Shown here: piece after piece, positions 8,386-17,291 of the stretch
Numbering within the stretch: the first letter of the stretch is position 1
Layout of the letters: each line of letters opens with the position of its first letter
Assembly (NCBI RefSeq): GCF_017888565.1
Contig: NZ_JAGHFX010000058.1
Location: 186,001 to 250,000, forward strand
Direction of reading: 5' to 3'
Origin: Clostridium sp.
Lineage (GTDB): Bacteria; Bacillota; Clostridia; Clostridiales; Clostridiaceae
Length of the DNA: 64,000 nt
Translations under genes and position numbers: made by a program
The notes under the pieces: model-generated
Database searches by the model: none
Seen by the model: only the letters and a program-made list of their open reading frames with translations
What the model was told of the DNA's origin: nothing

Positions 8386-9180
8386 ATGAGAAACTATAAA
8401 ATAGCAACATTAACTATTGCAGGATCAGATTCTTCAGGAGGTGCAGGAATACAAGCAGATTTAAAAACATTTAGTGCTATTGGTACTTATGGAATGAGTT
8501 TTATTACAGCTATAACAGCTCAAAATACTCAAGGAGTATTTATGGTTGAGGATTTAAGTAAGGATATAATAAGAAAACAAATAGAGGTTGTAATGGATGA
8601 TATAGAACCAAAAGCAATAAAAATAGGAATGGTTTCTAGTCCAGAAATTATAGATGAAATTGTTGAAACCTTAGAAAAATATGATACAAAGTATTTAGTT
8701 GTAGATCCAGTAATGATATCTAAAAGTGGATATAACTTATTAAAGCCAGAAGCAAAAAATGCCTTAGTTCAAAGGTTAATTCCTAAAGCATATATAATAA
8801 CCCCGAATATATTAGAGGCTGAAGAGCTTACAGGAATGAAGATTTATACTATTGAGGATATGAGAGAAGCTGGAGAAAAAATACTAACTCTTGGACCAAA
8901 TTATGTATTGATGAAAGGTGGGCATTTAGAAGGTGAAGCAGCTGACATTTTGATTGGAGGAAATTTATTTAAAGTTTATAAATCTGAAAGATTAAATAGA
9001 AAAAATACTCATGGTACTGGGTGCACATTATCATCAGCAATTACAGCATATTTAGCACTTGGATATGATATAGAAAAATCTGTAGAACTTAGCAAAGAGT
9101 ATATTACTAATGCTATTAAAAATAGCTTTGATATTGGTAAGGGTGTAGGTCCAGTACATCATTTTTATAAATTTAAGTAA
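8386..9180 (+). CDS. thiD: Hydroxymethylpyrimidine (phosphate) kinase
   Basis: 264 residues, ribokinase-like fold. The N-terminus [20 protein letters not shown] is diagnostic for HMP/HMP-P kinase, and the C-terminal [16 protein letters not shown] supplies the anion hole and catalytic Asp region typical of the family. It phosphorylates HMP and HMP-P to HMP-PP for thiamine synthesis. It is the first gene behind the TPP riboswitch, with AGGAGG correctly placed before ATG. ThiM and ThiE follow at once; no thiC, thiG or thiH is nearby, so the operon looks built for salvage of pyrimidine and thiazole. Confidence 0.96.
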   Translation: MRNYKIATLTIAGSDSSGGAGIQADLKTFSAIGTYGMSFITAITAQNTQGVFMVEDLSKDIIRKQIEVVMDDIEPKAIKIGMVSSPEIIDEIVETLEKYDTKYLVVDPVMISKSGYNLLKPEAKNALVQRLIPKAYIITPNILEAEELTGMKIYTIEDMREAGEKILTLGPNYVLMKGGHLEGEAADILIGGNLFKVYKSERLNRKNTHGTGCTLSSAITAYLALGYDIEKSVELSKEYITNAIKNSFDIGKGVGPVHHFYKFK

Positions 9181-9198
9181 TAGATAAGAGGTGGTAAA

Positions 9199-9984
9199 AT
9201 GTATAATTTAATAAATAAAGTTAAAGAAAAAAATCCATTAATTCTTCATTATACAAATGAAGTCACAATAAATGATTGTGCAAACATAACATTAGCATTA
9301 GGAGCAAGTCCTTTAATGAGTTATAGTTATGAAGAATTAGAAGAGATAGTTAGTATAGCTAGTGCAGTAGTTATAAATATAGGAACTATGAAATCTACCA
9401 ATGTTGAATTATTTTTAAAGGCAGGTAAAATGGCAAATAAATATAATAAGCCTGTTATATTGGATCCAGTTGGAGTTTTTGCAACAAAAGAAAGAACTAA
9501 GTTAACGAATAAACTAATAAATGAAGTAAAGTTTGATGTTATAAAAGGAAATATTGCAGAAATTAAGTTTATAGCAGGCTTTGAAGGGAATGGACAAGGA
9601 GTAGATTCTTATGATAATGGAGAAGATATATCAATATTAATAAGAGATATAGCACGAAAGATGAATACAATTATTGTAGCAACAGGAAAAGTTGATTTTG
9701 TAAGTGATGGCGAAAAAGTTATAAAAATTGAAAATGGAAGTAAAAAGTTAAAAGGCATAACAGGAACTGGATGCATGACAGGAAGCTTGATAGCTTCATA
9801 TTTAGGCGCATGTGGAAGTAATATTGAGTCAGTAGCAATGGGAGTGATTTCAATGGGGCTTTCAGGTGAATTAGCAGATAAAGATGATATAGGAATAGGA
9901 AGTTTTAAGGTTGAGTTAATGAATAATATTTATAAGTTAACAGAAGAAACACTTAGAAATTTTGCAAAAGTAAATATAAAATAA
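9199..9984 (+). CDS. thiM: Hydroxyethylthiazole kinase
   Basis: 261 residues. LHYTNEVTINDCANITLALG near the N-terminus, PVILDPVGVFAT in the middle and GITGTGCMTGSLIASYL near the C-terminus are the THZ kinase signatures; the last holds the conserved Cys and Gly of the phosphate-binding site. It phosphorylates salvaged 4-methyl-5-(2-hydroxyethyl)thiazole. The gene starts 19 nt after thiD behind AGAGGTGG and is followed 18 nt later by thiE, consistent with one transcript under the TPP riboswitch. Confidence 0.96.
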   Translation: MYNLINKVKEKNPLILHYTNEVTINDCANITLALGASPLMSYSYEELEEIVSIASAVVINIGTMKSTNVELFLKAGKMANKYNKPVILDPVGVFATKERTKLTNKLINEVKFDVIKGNIAEIKFIAGFEGNGQGVDSYDNGEDISILIRDIARKMNTIIVATGKVDFVSDGEKVIKIENGSKKLKGITGTGCMTGSLIASYLGACGSNIESVAMGVISMGLSGELADKDDIGIGSFKVELMNNIYKLTEETLRNFAKVNIK

Positions 9985-10002
9985 AAAGGAAGTAAGAAAA
10001 TA

Positions 10003-10626
10003 ATGAATGATTTAAAGCTTTATTTAGTAACAGACTCAGATATTCTAAAAGATAGAGATTTTTATAAATCAATAGAAGATGCCATTAAAGGTGGCGCGAC
10101 TATGATTCAATTAAGAGAAAAAGAATCTCTTGGAGGAGAATTTTTAGAGAAAGCATTAAAACTTAGAGAAATAACTAGAAAGTATAATGTGAAATTTATT
10201 ATAAATGACAGAGTAGACATTGCTTTATTATGCGATGCTGATGGAGTTCATGTTGGGCAAGATGATTTGCCAGCAGATAAAGTTAGAAAATTAATAGGTA
10301 AGGAGAAAATACTTGGAGTATCAGCAAGGTCTTTAGAAGAAGCAATAAAAGCAAAGGAAATGGGTGCTGATTACTTGGGAGTTGGATCAATGTTTACAAC
10401 TAGAACAAAATTAGATGCAAAAGATGTAAGTATGGAAACTTTAAAAGAAATAAAAAGAAATGTTAATCTACCTATAGTTGTTATAGGTGGATTGTCAATA
10501 GACAATATAGAAAGTTTTAATGGATATGACATAGATGGATATGCTGTTGTATCAGCGATCTTAGGCAAAGATGACATAGAAAAAGAATCTAAAATATGGA
10601 TTGATAAAATAAATTCAATTATATAA
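10003..10626 (+). CDS. thiE: Thiamine-phosphate synthase
   Basis: 207 residues, a single TIM barrel. The signatures are ATMIQLREK, FIINDRVDIALLCDADGVHVGQDDLP and YLGVGSMFTTRTK (the last is the pyrophosphate/phosphate loop). The enzyme joins HMP-PP and thiazole phosphate to give thiamine phosphate. Last gene of the riboswitch-controlled salvage operon. The 350 nt after it (10627-10979) are AT-rich with no convincing terminator or gene that I can see. Confidence 0.96.
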   Translation: MNDLKLYLVTDSDILKDRDFYKSIEDAIKGGATMIQLREKESLGGEFLEKALKLREITRKYNVKFIINDRVDIALLCDADGVHVGQDDLPADKVRKLIGKEKILGVSARSLEEAIKAKEMGADYLGVGSMFTTRTKLDAKDVSMETLKEIKRNVNLPIVVIGGLSIDNIESFNGYDIDGYAVVSAILGKDDIEKESKIWIDKINSII

Positions 10627-10979
10627 ACAATCAATATTTTTATTAAGATACCTGTTTAAATCATATTCAAGAAATAAGCATAATCATCTTTTTAAATTTT
10701 AAATAAAAGTCATTAGAAAAAAGTTAATGGTATGTATTATGAAAATAAATATGATAATATATTATATATACTTTGATTAAATACTATAATACCTAAAAGT
10801 AATAGTATATTAAACAGTTTTTAAGAAGAAGCTCTAAATTGAAAGTATATATTATTTGATTTCTTATTTAGGTTACTGAGATACTAATTTTAATTATATA
10901 ATCTCAATTACTTGGGATTTTATTAAAATATTATTTTTATTGTAACTTATATTATAGTCATTTAAACTGGGGGTATCAT

Positions 10980-11705
10980 ATGAAGTTTGATATTTATAAA
11001 ATTGCTGATAACTATAAATTAACAGAAACAGAAAGACAAGTACTTGAATATATATTAAAAAATATTGATAATGTTTTAGATAAAGGAGTAAGGGAAGTTG
11101 CACAAGCTAATTATACTTCTGCAACTACAATAATTAAATTATCAAAAAAGCTAGGATACACTGGATATGTAGATATGCTGTATAGATTGAATTTTATAAT
11201 AAAGAATAATGAAAAGAATCAGGAACGTACGTCTGATATAACTAGTTTTATTGATGAAATAGATAAAAATATAATAGATTCCTTTATTGATAATCTTATA
11301 AAGCATAGACAACATATAATTTATATTACAGGTACAGGATTTTCATCGCCAATTGTAGATTTTTTTTGTAGGAAGATGCTTGTATTAGGTTTTAAATGCA
11401 TAAAGACAAATTCCTATGGCGTATATGACAATAATCAAATAGGTGGAGCTTTAGTAATAGGTATATCAAAAAGTGGAGAAACAGGAAGTGTAACAAAGGT
11501 TATAGATTATGCGGCAAAAAATAATTTAGATATAATAACCTTTACTGGCAGGCCTAATAGTCATATGGCAAAACAATCAACAATACATTTTTCGATATTG
11601 GATGATAAAGAGTTAGATGATAGAAATATTACAGCTAATTACTTTTATGCACGAGTAATGATTGTGATGGAATACTTATTAGATAAGGTAATGAATAGTT
11701 TATAA
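10980..11705 (+). CDS. MurR/RpiR-family regulator (HTH plus SIS domain)
   Basis: 241 residues. The N-terminal 80 residues form the RpiR helix-turn-helix (YKLTETERQVLEYILKN, VREVAQANYTSATTIIKLSK). The C-terminal part (about 100-235) is a SIS sugar-phosphate-binding domain (HIIYITGTGFSSP, GISKSGETGSVTKVIDYAAK). It lies directly upstream of an alpha-glucoside PTS and GH4 enzyme, the order found at the C. acetobutylicum mal locus (RpiR-type regulator, malP, malH), so it probably senses a phosphorylated disaccharide or glucose-6-phosphate. It has its own terminator. Confidence 0.9.
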   Translation: MKFDIYKIADNYKLTETERQVLEYILKNIDNVLDKGVREVAQANYTSATTIIKLSKKLGYTGYVDMLYRLNFIIKNNEKNQERTSDITSFIDEIDKNIIDSFIDNLIKHRQHIIYITGTGFSSPIVDFFCRKMLVLGFKCIKTNSYGVYDNNQIGGALVIGISKSGETGSVTKVIDYAAKNNLDIITFTGRPNSHMAKQSTIHFSILDDKELDDRNITANYFYARVMIVMEYLLDKVMNSL

Positions 11706-11712
11706 AATTCTT

Positions 11713-11753
11713 AAGAAACTACCATAGAAAAGTTTTTTGGTAGTTTCTTTTTT
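11713..11753 (+). terminator. Terminator after the RpiR-family gene
   Basis: AAGAAACTACC (11713-11723) pairs with GGTAGTTTCTT (11739-11749) and is followed by a T-run. Confidence 0.88.
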
Positions 11754-11859
11754 ATACCTTTTATTCATTTAGTTTTTAATTTAATATATGTAAGTTTGAG
11801 TTGATTTCAAGTGAAGCTACGGAATAGCAAAATTACAGATATTTAATTTTATTGTAAAG

Positions 11860-11892
11860 GTAAACATGTTTACTTTTTGAGTAACATGTTCC
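11860..11892 (+). promoter_or_regulatory. Candidate operator for the alpha-glucoside operon
   Basis: A perfect 14-bp palindrome GTAAACATGTTTAC (11860-11873) is followed 21 nt later, start to start, by a partial copy GTAACATGTTCC (11881-11892). They lie about 100 nt before the PTS gene and after the regulator's terminator. The RpiR-type regulator is the natural candidate ligand. Binding is inferred, not shown. Confidence 0.55.
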
Positions 11893-11991
11893 TGAAAAGG
11901 TTAAACCTATTAACAATGTTTGTTTAAAATGTTATTCTAAGTTCAAGGTAATTACCAAGCAGAAAATTTAAAAGAGATAGGGGATATTAGA

Positions 11992-13587
11992 ATGAAGGAT
12001 AAGATTTTAGATAGTATGCAGAAATTTGCTAAAGCTATGATTGGACCAGTCTTATTTTTACCAATAGTAGGAATGTCAATTGCACTAACAGCTATACTTA
12101 CCAATACAACTTTTGTTAGTGAAGGCGGAGTTATTTGGACAATAGGAAAATTCTTTAATGGGATGTTATCGCCTATTATGGGAAACTTAAGTATCCTATT
12201 TTGTGTTGGAATTGCCATAGGTATGGCTAAAAAGAAAAAAGCAGAAGCAGCTTTTGTAGCAATTATGTCCTATATATTATTTTTAGGAGCAAATAGTAAG
12301 TGGTTAGAATTATCGGGTAAATTAATAGCAGGTAATACTGCAAGTGAATTATATGGAACTGGACAAACAATTCAATTAGGTTTTCATGTAACAGATATGG
12401 GAGTTTTCCTAGGAATGATATTAGGAATAGCAGTAGCTGTAATTCATAATAAATACGTTAGCAAAGAATTTAAGGGTGCTATGGCATCTTATGGTAATAG
12501 TAAGTTTGTATTTATAATTATGATTCCAATAGTTGCGGCATTAAGTATATTAGCAACATATATTTGGCCAAGCATAGCTAATGGAATAACTGCTTTAACA
12601 GGGTTTATGAGTACAGCAGGTGCTTTAGGAGTATTTGTTTATGGATTCTTAAATAGATTCTTAGTACCTACAGGATTACATCATTTAATTTGGTCTCCAT
12701 TCCTATATTCAGCAGTAGGAGATCAAATGATAATAAATGGAGAAAATGTTATAGGTGCTAAACCAGTATTCTTAGCATTACTGAATGATCCCACAATAAC
12801 AATGATGCCGGATTCAGCAAGATTCTTAAATTATGGTTTAGTAAAAACATTTGGGGTTATTGGTGTAGCATTAGCATTTTATTATACAGCTAAGAAGATA
12901 AAACGTAAAAACTTAAAATCTCAATTAATTCCATCAACATTAACAGCAGTAATAGCAGGTATTACAGAACCGTTAGAATTTACATTTATTTTTGCAGCTC
13001 CATTATTATGGTTTGTATATTCTGTTATAGATGGATTCTTCCAAATGATAGTTTATGTACTTAATGTAAGAGTTTGTGCAACAAATGGTATTTTAGATTT
13101 TCTTGTAATAAATTTACCAGCAGGTATTGGAAAAACTCATTGGCCAATATATATCTTAGTAGGATTAGTTGAAATAGCAGTAATTTTTGTAGTATTTAAA
13201 TTTATGATTGAAAAAATGAACTTAAAGACACCAGGTAGAGAAGATGATGATAATGATAGTACAATGGATTTAAAGGAAAATGCAGCAAAAGTTAAAAAAG
13301 AAATGAAGTCATCAAACAAAGAAATTGATAATACTGAAAATGATAGGGAAAAGGCTTTAACTATTATTAAAGCATTAGGTGGAAAAGAAAATATAGTAAC
13401 TGTAGAAAATTGTTTTTCAAGACTTAGAGTAGATGTTATTGATGATACTGTAATCGATGAACAAACATTGAAAACTACAGGAGCATCAGGTGTAGTTAAG
13501 AAAGGAAAGAATATACAAGTTGTATATGGACTTTCAATAAATAAAATAAGAACAATAGTAGACGACGCATTAGAAATAGTAGAATAA
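11992..13587 (+). CDS. malP: Alpha-glucoside PTS transporter, EIICB
   Basis: 531 residues in C-B order. The EIIC domain (about 1-415) is strongly hydrophobic and has GLHHLIWSPF and the conserved ITEPLEFTFIF motif. A charged linker (about 410-450) leads to an EIIB domain whose phosphorylated Cys lies in ENCFSRLRVD (Cys about 474; the family consensus is C-x-T-R-L-R). No EIIA is fused, so a glucose-type EIIA from elsewhere must serve. It imports and phosphorylates maltose or related alpha-glucosides. Gene order with RpiR and GH4 matches malP/malH of C. acetobutylicum; glvC is the equivalent name elsewhere. Confidence 0.88.
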   Translation: MKDKILDSMQKFAKAMIGPVLFLPIVGMSIALTAILTNTTFVSEGGVIWTIGKFFNGMLSPIMGNLSILFCVGIAIGMAKKKKAEAAFVAIMSYILFLGANSKWLELSGKLIAGNTASELYGTGQTIQLGFHVTDMGVFLGMILGIAVAVIHNKYVSKEFKGAMASYGNSKFVFIIMIPIVAALSILATYIWPSIANGITALTGFMSTAGALGVFVYGFLNRFLVPTGLHHLIWSPFLYSAVGDQMIINGENVIGAKPVFLALLNDPTITMMPDSARFLNYGLVKTFGVIGVALAFYYTAKKIKRKNLKSQLIPSTLTAVIAGITEPLEFTFIFAAPLLWFVYSVIDGFFQMIVYVLNVRVCATNGILDFLVINLPAGIGKTHWPIYILVGLVEIAVIFVVFKFMIEKMNLKTPGREDDDNDSTMDLKENAAKVKKEMKSSNKEIDNTENDREKALTIIKALGGKENIVTVENCFSRLRVDVIDDTVIDEQTLKTTGASGVVKKGKNIQVVYGLSINKIRTIVDDALEIVE

Positions 13588-13602
13588 GGAGGAATATTAG
13601 AA

Positions 13603-14931
13603 ATGAAAAAATTTAAATTAGTTATAGTAGGTGGGGGAAGTACTTATACTCCAGGAATTGTTAAAAGCTTATTATCTAAAAAGGAAGAATTTAAAATAGA
13701 TGAATTAAGATTATATGATATAAATGAAGAACGCCAAAATAAAGTAGGTGTAATAGTAAAAAAAGTTGTTGAAATGTTTGATCCAGAAGTGAAATTAATA
13801 TTTACAACTAATCCAGAAGAAGCTTTTAATGACGCAGACTTTGTTTTTGCACAAATGCGTGTTGGTTTATACAAGATGAGAGAAATGGATGAGAAAATTC
13901 CATTAAAATATAATGTAGTTGGACAAGAAACTTGTGGACCAGGAGGATTAGCATATGGTTTAAGAACTATATATCCTATGGTTGAAATGATTGATTTCTG
14001 TGAAAAATATGCAAATAAGAACTATTGGATAGTAAACTATTCAAATCCAGCAGCTATTGTAGCAAAAGCAATGTATAAGCTAAGACCAAATGCAAGGATT
14101 TTAAATATATGTGATATGCCAGTTGCAATTATGAGAAATATGGCAAACATTTTAGATTGTGATAGACATGATATAGAAGCTGATTATTTTGGATTAAATC
14201 ATTTTGGTTGGTTCACAAATATAAGAGTAAATGGAGAAGATAGAACAGAAGAACTTAAAAATTATGTTCTAGAACATGGATATTTACCTCCAGATTCAAG
14301 AAGTGAAGTAAGACATAATGATGCATCATGGCTTCATACATTTACTAATGCAAAACATATGATGCAAATGTTCCCTAAATATCTTCCTAACACATATATG
14401 CAATACTATTTACTAGGAGATGAGGTTGTTGGGCATTCTGACAAAAATCATACTAGAGCAAATGAAGTAATGGAAGGAAGAGAAAAGAAGATATTTGACT
14501 CAGTAGATGAATATACTGCTACTGGAGAAATTGATCTTTCACAATTCTTTACTGGAGTACATGGAGAATTTATAGTAGAAGTTGCTATGAGTTTAGCATT
14601 TGACCAAAGAAAAAGACATTTAGTTATGGTTGAAAATAATGGAGCTATTAAAAACTTACCAGATGACGCTATGGTTGAAATTCCAGCATATATAACTAAA
14701 GATGGTCCAGAAGCAGTTCGTGTTGGTGAAATTCCTACATTCTATAAAGGATTAATAGAGCAACAAGAAGCTAGTGAAAAGTTAGTTGTAGAAGCTGCAA
14801 TTGAGGGTTCATATGAAAAGGCTCTTATGGCATTTACAATGAATAAGACAATTCCATCAGCATTTGTAGCTAAGCAAATATTAGATGAAATGATCGAGGC
14901 TAATAAAGAATACTGGCCAGAATTAAAGTAA
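13603..14931 (+). CDS. malH: GH4 6-phospho-alpha-glucosidase
   Basis: 442 residues. The N-terminal Rossmann motif VIVGGGSTYTPGIV binds NAD. NPAAIV (148-153) is the conserved family motif. CDMP at 170-173 is the signature reported to distinguish 6-phospho-alpha-glucosidases (CDMP) from phospho-beta-glucosidases (CNVP) in GH4. HFGWF lies near the metal-binding His. The enzyme uses NAD, Mn and an oxidation-elimination mechanism to split phosphorylated maltose-type sugars inside the cell. It follows the PTS gene by 15 nt behind AAGGAGG and ends at a strong terminator. Confidence 0.93.
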   Translation: MKKFKLVIVGGGSTYTPGIVKSLLSKKEEFKIDELRLYDINEERQNKVGVIVKKVVEMFDPEVKLIFTTNPEEAFNDADFVFAQMRVGLYKMREMDEKIPLKYNVVGQETCGPGGLAYGLRTIYPMVEMIDFCEKYANKNYWIVNYSNPAAIVAKAMYKLRPNARILNICDMPVAIMRNMANILDCDRHDIEADYFGLNHFGWFTNIRVNGEDRTEELKNYVLEHGYLPPDSRSEVRHNDASWLHTFTNAKHMMQMFPKYLPNTYMQYYLLGDEVVGHSDKNHTRANEVMEGREKKIFDSVDEYTATGEIDLSQFFTGVHGEFIVEVAMSLAFDQRKRHLVMVENNGAIKNLPDDAMVEIPAYITKDGPEAVRVGEIPTFYKGLIEQQEASEKLVVEAAIEGSYEKALMAFTMNKTIPSAFVAKQILDEMIEANKEYWPELK

Positions 14932-14947
14932 TACAAAAAGATACTAC

Positions 14948-14988
14948 AAAAAGATACTCTTTATTAATTGATAAAGAGTATCTTTTTG
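14948..14988 (+). terminator. Terminator of the alpha-glucoside operon
   Basis: AAAAAGATACTCTTTAT (14948-14964) pairs perfectly with ATAAAGAGTATCTTTTT (14971-14987), a 17-bp stem. Confidence 0.92.
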
Positions 14989-15012
14989 TAAGGTGTAAAT
15001 AAAAATCAATAA

Positions 15013-15066
15013 GGAACTGTCTCACAAATGTATTTTAAATTATCTGTGTAGATAGTTCCTTTATTT
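15013..15066. terminator. Hairpin between convergent malH and yibE/F-like gene
   Basis: GGAACTGTCTCACA (15013-15026) pairs imperfectly with TGTGTAGATAGTTCC (15045-15059). T-rich sequence follows on the plus strand; on the minus strand it sits just after the stop of the YibE/F gene. Confidence 0.6.
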
Positions 15067-15067
15067 T

Positions 15068-16261
15068 TTATTTCTTTAATTTAAGTTCATTTTTACATAA
15101 ATAACATCCTATAAATGCAGTAATTGGAACGGCTAGTACTATACCTATACTTCCAGATAAACCTTGAATTATTTCAATTCCTAAAAGGTCTAAATTTATC
15201 AATTTATTAAAAGGCATATTTGCTGAAAATACTAATATTAAAATACTTAAGGAGCCACCAGCAAATGCTAAAATTAATGTATTAGTCATTGTTCCAATAG
15301 TATCTTTACCTATGTTCATAGCACTTTTAAATAAATCATTAAAGCTTATTTTATCGTTTACTTTATGAATTTCAAATATTGATGAAGCAATTGACATTGC
15401 AATATCCATTACAGCTCCAAGAGTTGCAACTAATATTCCAGTAAACATTATTCCTTTAAGTTTTAACCCCGTATCTTCAGCAATATATGCTAAACTTTCT
15501 GCTTCACTCATATTTAAGCCTGAAAGATTTGTTAATGATCCGAAAACATAAGCAATTAATCCTGCAATGATAACACCTGAAACCGTACCTAAAATTGCAG
15601 TCAAGGTCTTTTTGTTGAATCCAGATACTAGTATAAGTGTTACAGTTATACTCAATATACTCATTAGAATTCCAGAGAGTATTGGATCCACACCTCGAAG
15701 CATTAAAGGAACCATTAAATATACACAACATATTAAAGTGAAAATTAGAGCTACTAAAGATTTAACACCTTTAAATCCACCTATTACAACAACTGATAAA
15801 ATAAATACTGCTATTAATAAATAAATCATATTACTTCGATCATAACTATATAAATTCATTTGAGTAGAACCATCTTTTTCAATAACGCCTACTATTACTT
15901 TAGTACCTTCTTTAACTTTTAAATTATATAATCTGCTTATTGGATTTTCTATTTCAAATGTATTACCAGAATAAGGCTTTGATGAAATTTTAACTAGTAT
16001 CTTTTGAAATCCTACTTCAACATCTTCTATATAAGGATCTTTTGTCAAATCTTCACTTAAAACTTCTGTAACAACAGCATTATAGTATTTCATATTGCCA
16101 TTATATTTATCAGGTAAAAATCCACTGCTAAATATAGATTTTGAAATAATAATTAAAATAATACTAAAAAATATAACTCCCAATAATAAAATAAGATTTT
16201 CATTTGATTTAGCTTTTACAAAACCTTGTCTTTTTTTGCTTTTCCCACCCTTTTTACCCAT
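15068..16261 (-). CDS. YibE/F-family multi-pass membrane protein
   Basis: 397 residues. A short Lys-rich cytoplasmic start and one membrane segment (about 24-46) are followed by an extracytoplasmic domain (about 50-145; EVLSEDLTKDPYIEDVEVGF, VKEGTKVIVG) and a C-terminal block of seven or so membrane segments containing GVDPILSGILMSI and GAVMDIAMSIASSI. This is the YibE/YibF family of unknown function. The start at ATG 16261 is chosen because GGAGG (16265-16269) is right before it; the longer TTG start at 16273 would itself contain this ribosome binding site. Confidence 0.85.
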   Translation of the reverse strand: MGKKGGKSKKRQGFVKAKSNENLILLLGVIFFSIILIIISKSIFSSGFLPDKYNGNMKYYNAVVTEVLSEDLTKDPYIEDVEVGFQKILVKISSKPYSGNTFEIENPISRLYNLKVKEGTKVIVGVIEKDGSTQMNLYSYDRSNMIYLLIAVFILSVVVIGGFKGVKSLVALIFTLICCVYLMVPLMLRGVDPILSGILMSILSITVTLILVSGFNKKTLTAILGTVSGVIIAGLIAYVFGSLTNLSGLNMSEAESLAYIAEDTGLKLKGIMFTGILVATLGAVMDIAMSIASSIFEIHKVNDKISFNDLFKSAMNIGKDTIGTMTNTLILAFAGGSLSILILVFSANMPFNKLINLDLLGIEIIQGLSGSIGIVLAVPITAFIGCYLCKNELKLKK

Positions 16262-16601
16262 ATTATCCTCCAAAGTAATATACTTACTATAATAATTATA
16301 TTACAGTAAATTTAAAAGGTAAATTAGAGCATTAAATATTATTTAAAGTAATTTAACTATATATTTTAGTTAACAGTTAAAACTATAAGTAAAATAGCAG
16401 GATTGAAAATAGATAGAGTAATTAATTCTTATATTAGTTGTCAGATACTAACATTATTTAAATAGTATTAATTACATATGGTTAGATAAAGATTAGATTT
16501 TATTGTAGTTTATATATAAATTTCATCAAATAGTGCTTTAAGGTGGATAATATTGTATTATAATGTAATAAGATTGAAATTATAGCTTATAAGGAGAGAG
16601 T

Positions 16602-17291
16602 ATGATAAATATATTAATTGTTGATGATGAAAAAGAAATTGTAGATTTAATTGATCTATATTTAAGAAATAAAGGGTATTCCATATTTAAAGCTTATGAA
16701 GGAAAAGAGGCATTGAATATTTTAAGCTCAGAAAATATTAAATTGGTAATTCTGGATTTAATGATGCCAGGAATAGATGGATATGCCATAATAAACAAAA
16801 TTAGAAGTACTAGTAATATACCAATAATAATTATATCAGCAAAATGTGAGAATCATGATAAAGTTATAGGGTTAGACATAGGAGCTGATGATTATATAAC
16901 GAAGCCCTTTGACCCTTTAGAGCTAATAGCTAGAGTTAATGCACAGTTAAGAAGATGTTATTCATTAAATATAAGGGATAATGTTGATAATGTTATAAGT
17001 AGTAGGGATTTAATATTAGATAAAGAGAAAGTTGTTGTAACTAAAGCTGGAAGGGAGGTTCAGCTAACCCTAAAGGAATTTAAATTATTACAGTTATTTA
17101 TGGAAAATAAAAATAAAGTTTTAACAAAGAAAAGGATATTCGAAAATGTCTGGAATGAAGAATATCTATACGATGATAATGTAATAATGGTACATATAAG
17201 TAATTTAAGAGATAAAATTGAAGATGATAATAAAGAAGATAAATATATAAAAACAATAAGAGGAATAGGTTACAGATTTGAAGATAAGTAA
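16602..17291 (+). CDS. OmpR/PhoB-family response regulator
   Basis: 229 residues. Receiver domain (about 1-118): acidic pocket DDE (8-10), phospho-acceptor Asp52 in LVILDLMMPG, and conserved Lys in DYITKPFDP. The C-terminal winged helix (about 130-229) has VQLTLKEFKLLQLFMENKNK and VMVHISNLRDKIE. It begins after GGAGAGAG. The histidine kinase overlaps its 3' end by 14 nt. A motif TTTAAGGT with TAATATTGTA behind it lies upstream (16537-16557) and recurs before the membrane-protein gene at 18822, suggesting autoregulation and a shared target. Confidence 0.95.
   Translation: MINILIVDDEKEIVDLIDLYLRNKGYSIFKAYEGKEALNILSSENIKLVILDLMMPGIDGYAIINKIRSTSNIPIIIISAKCENHDKVIGLDIGADDYITKPFDPLELIARVNAQLRRCYSLNIRDNVDNVISSRDLILDKEKVVVTKAGREVQLTLKEFKLLQLFMENKNKVLTKKRIFENVWNEEYLYDDNVIMVHISNLRDKIEDDNKEDKYIKTIRGIGYRFEDK

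Noticed and set aside
10627..10979. Possible RNA leader or gene in the 350-nt gap before the RpiR gene
   Set aside because: Only AT-rich sequence with stray TATAAT-like words; no stable stem, ORF with ribosome binding site or known motif found.
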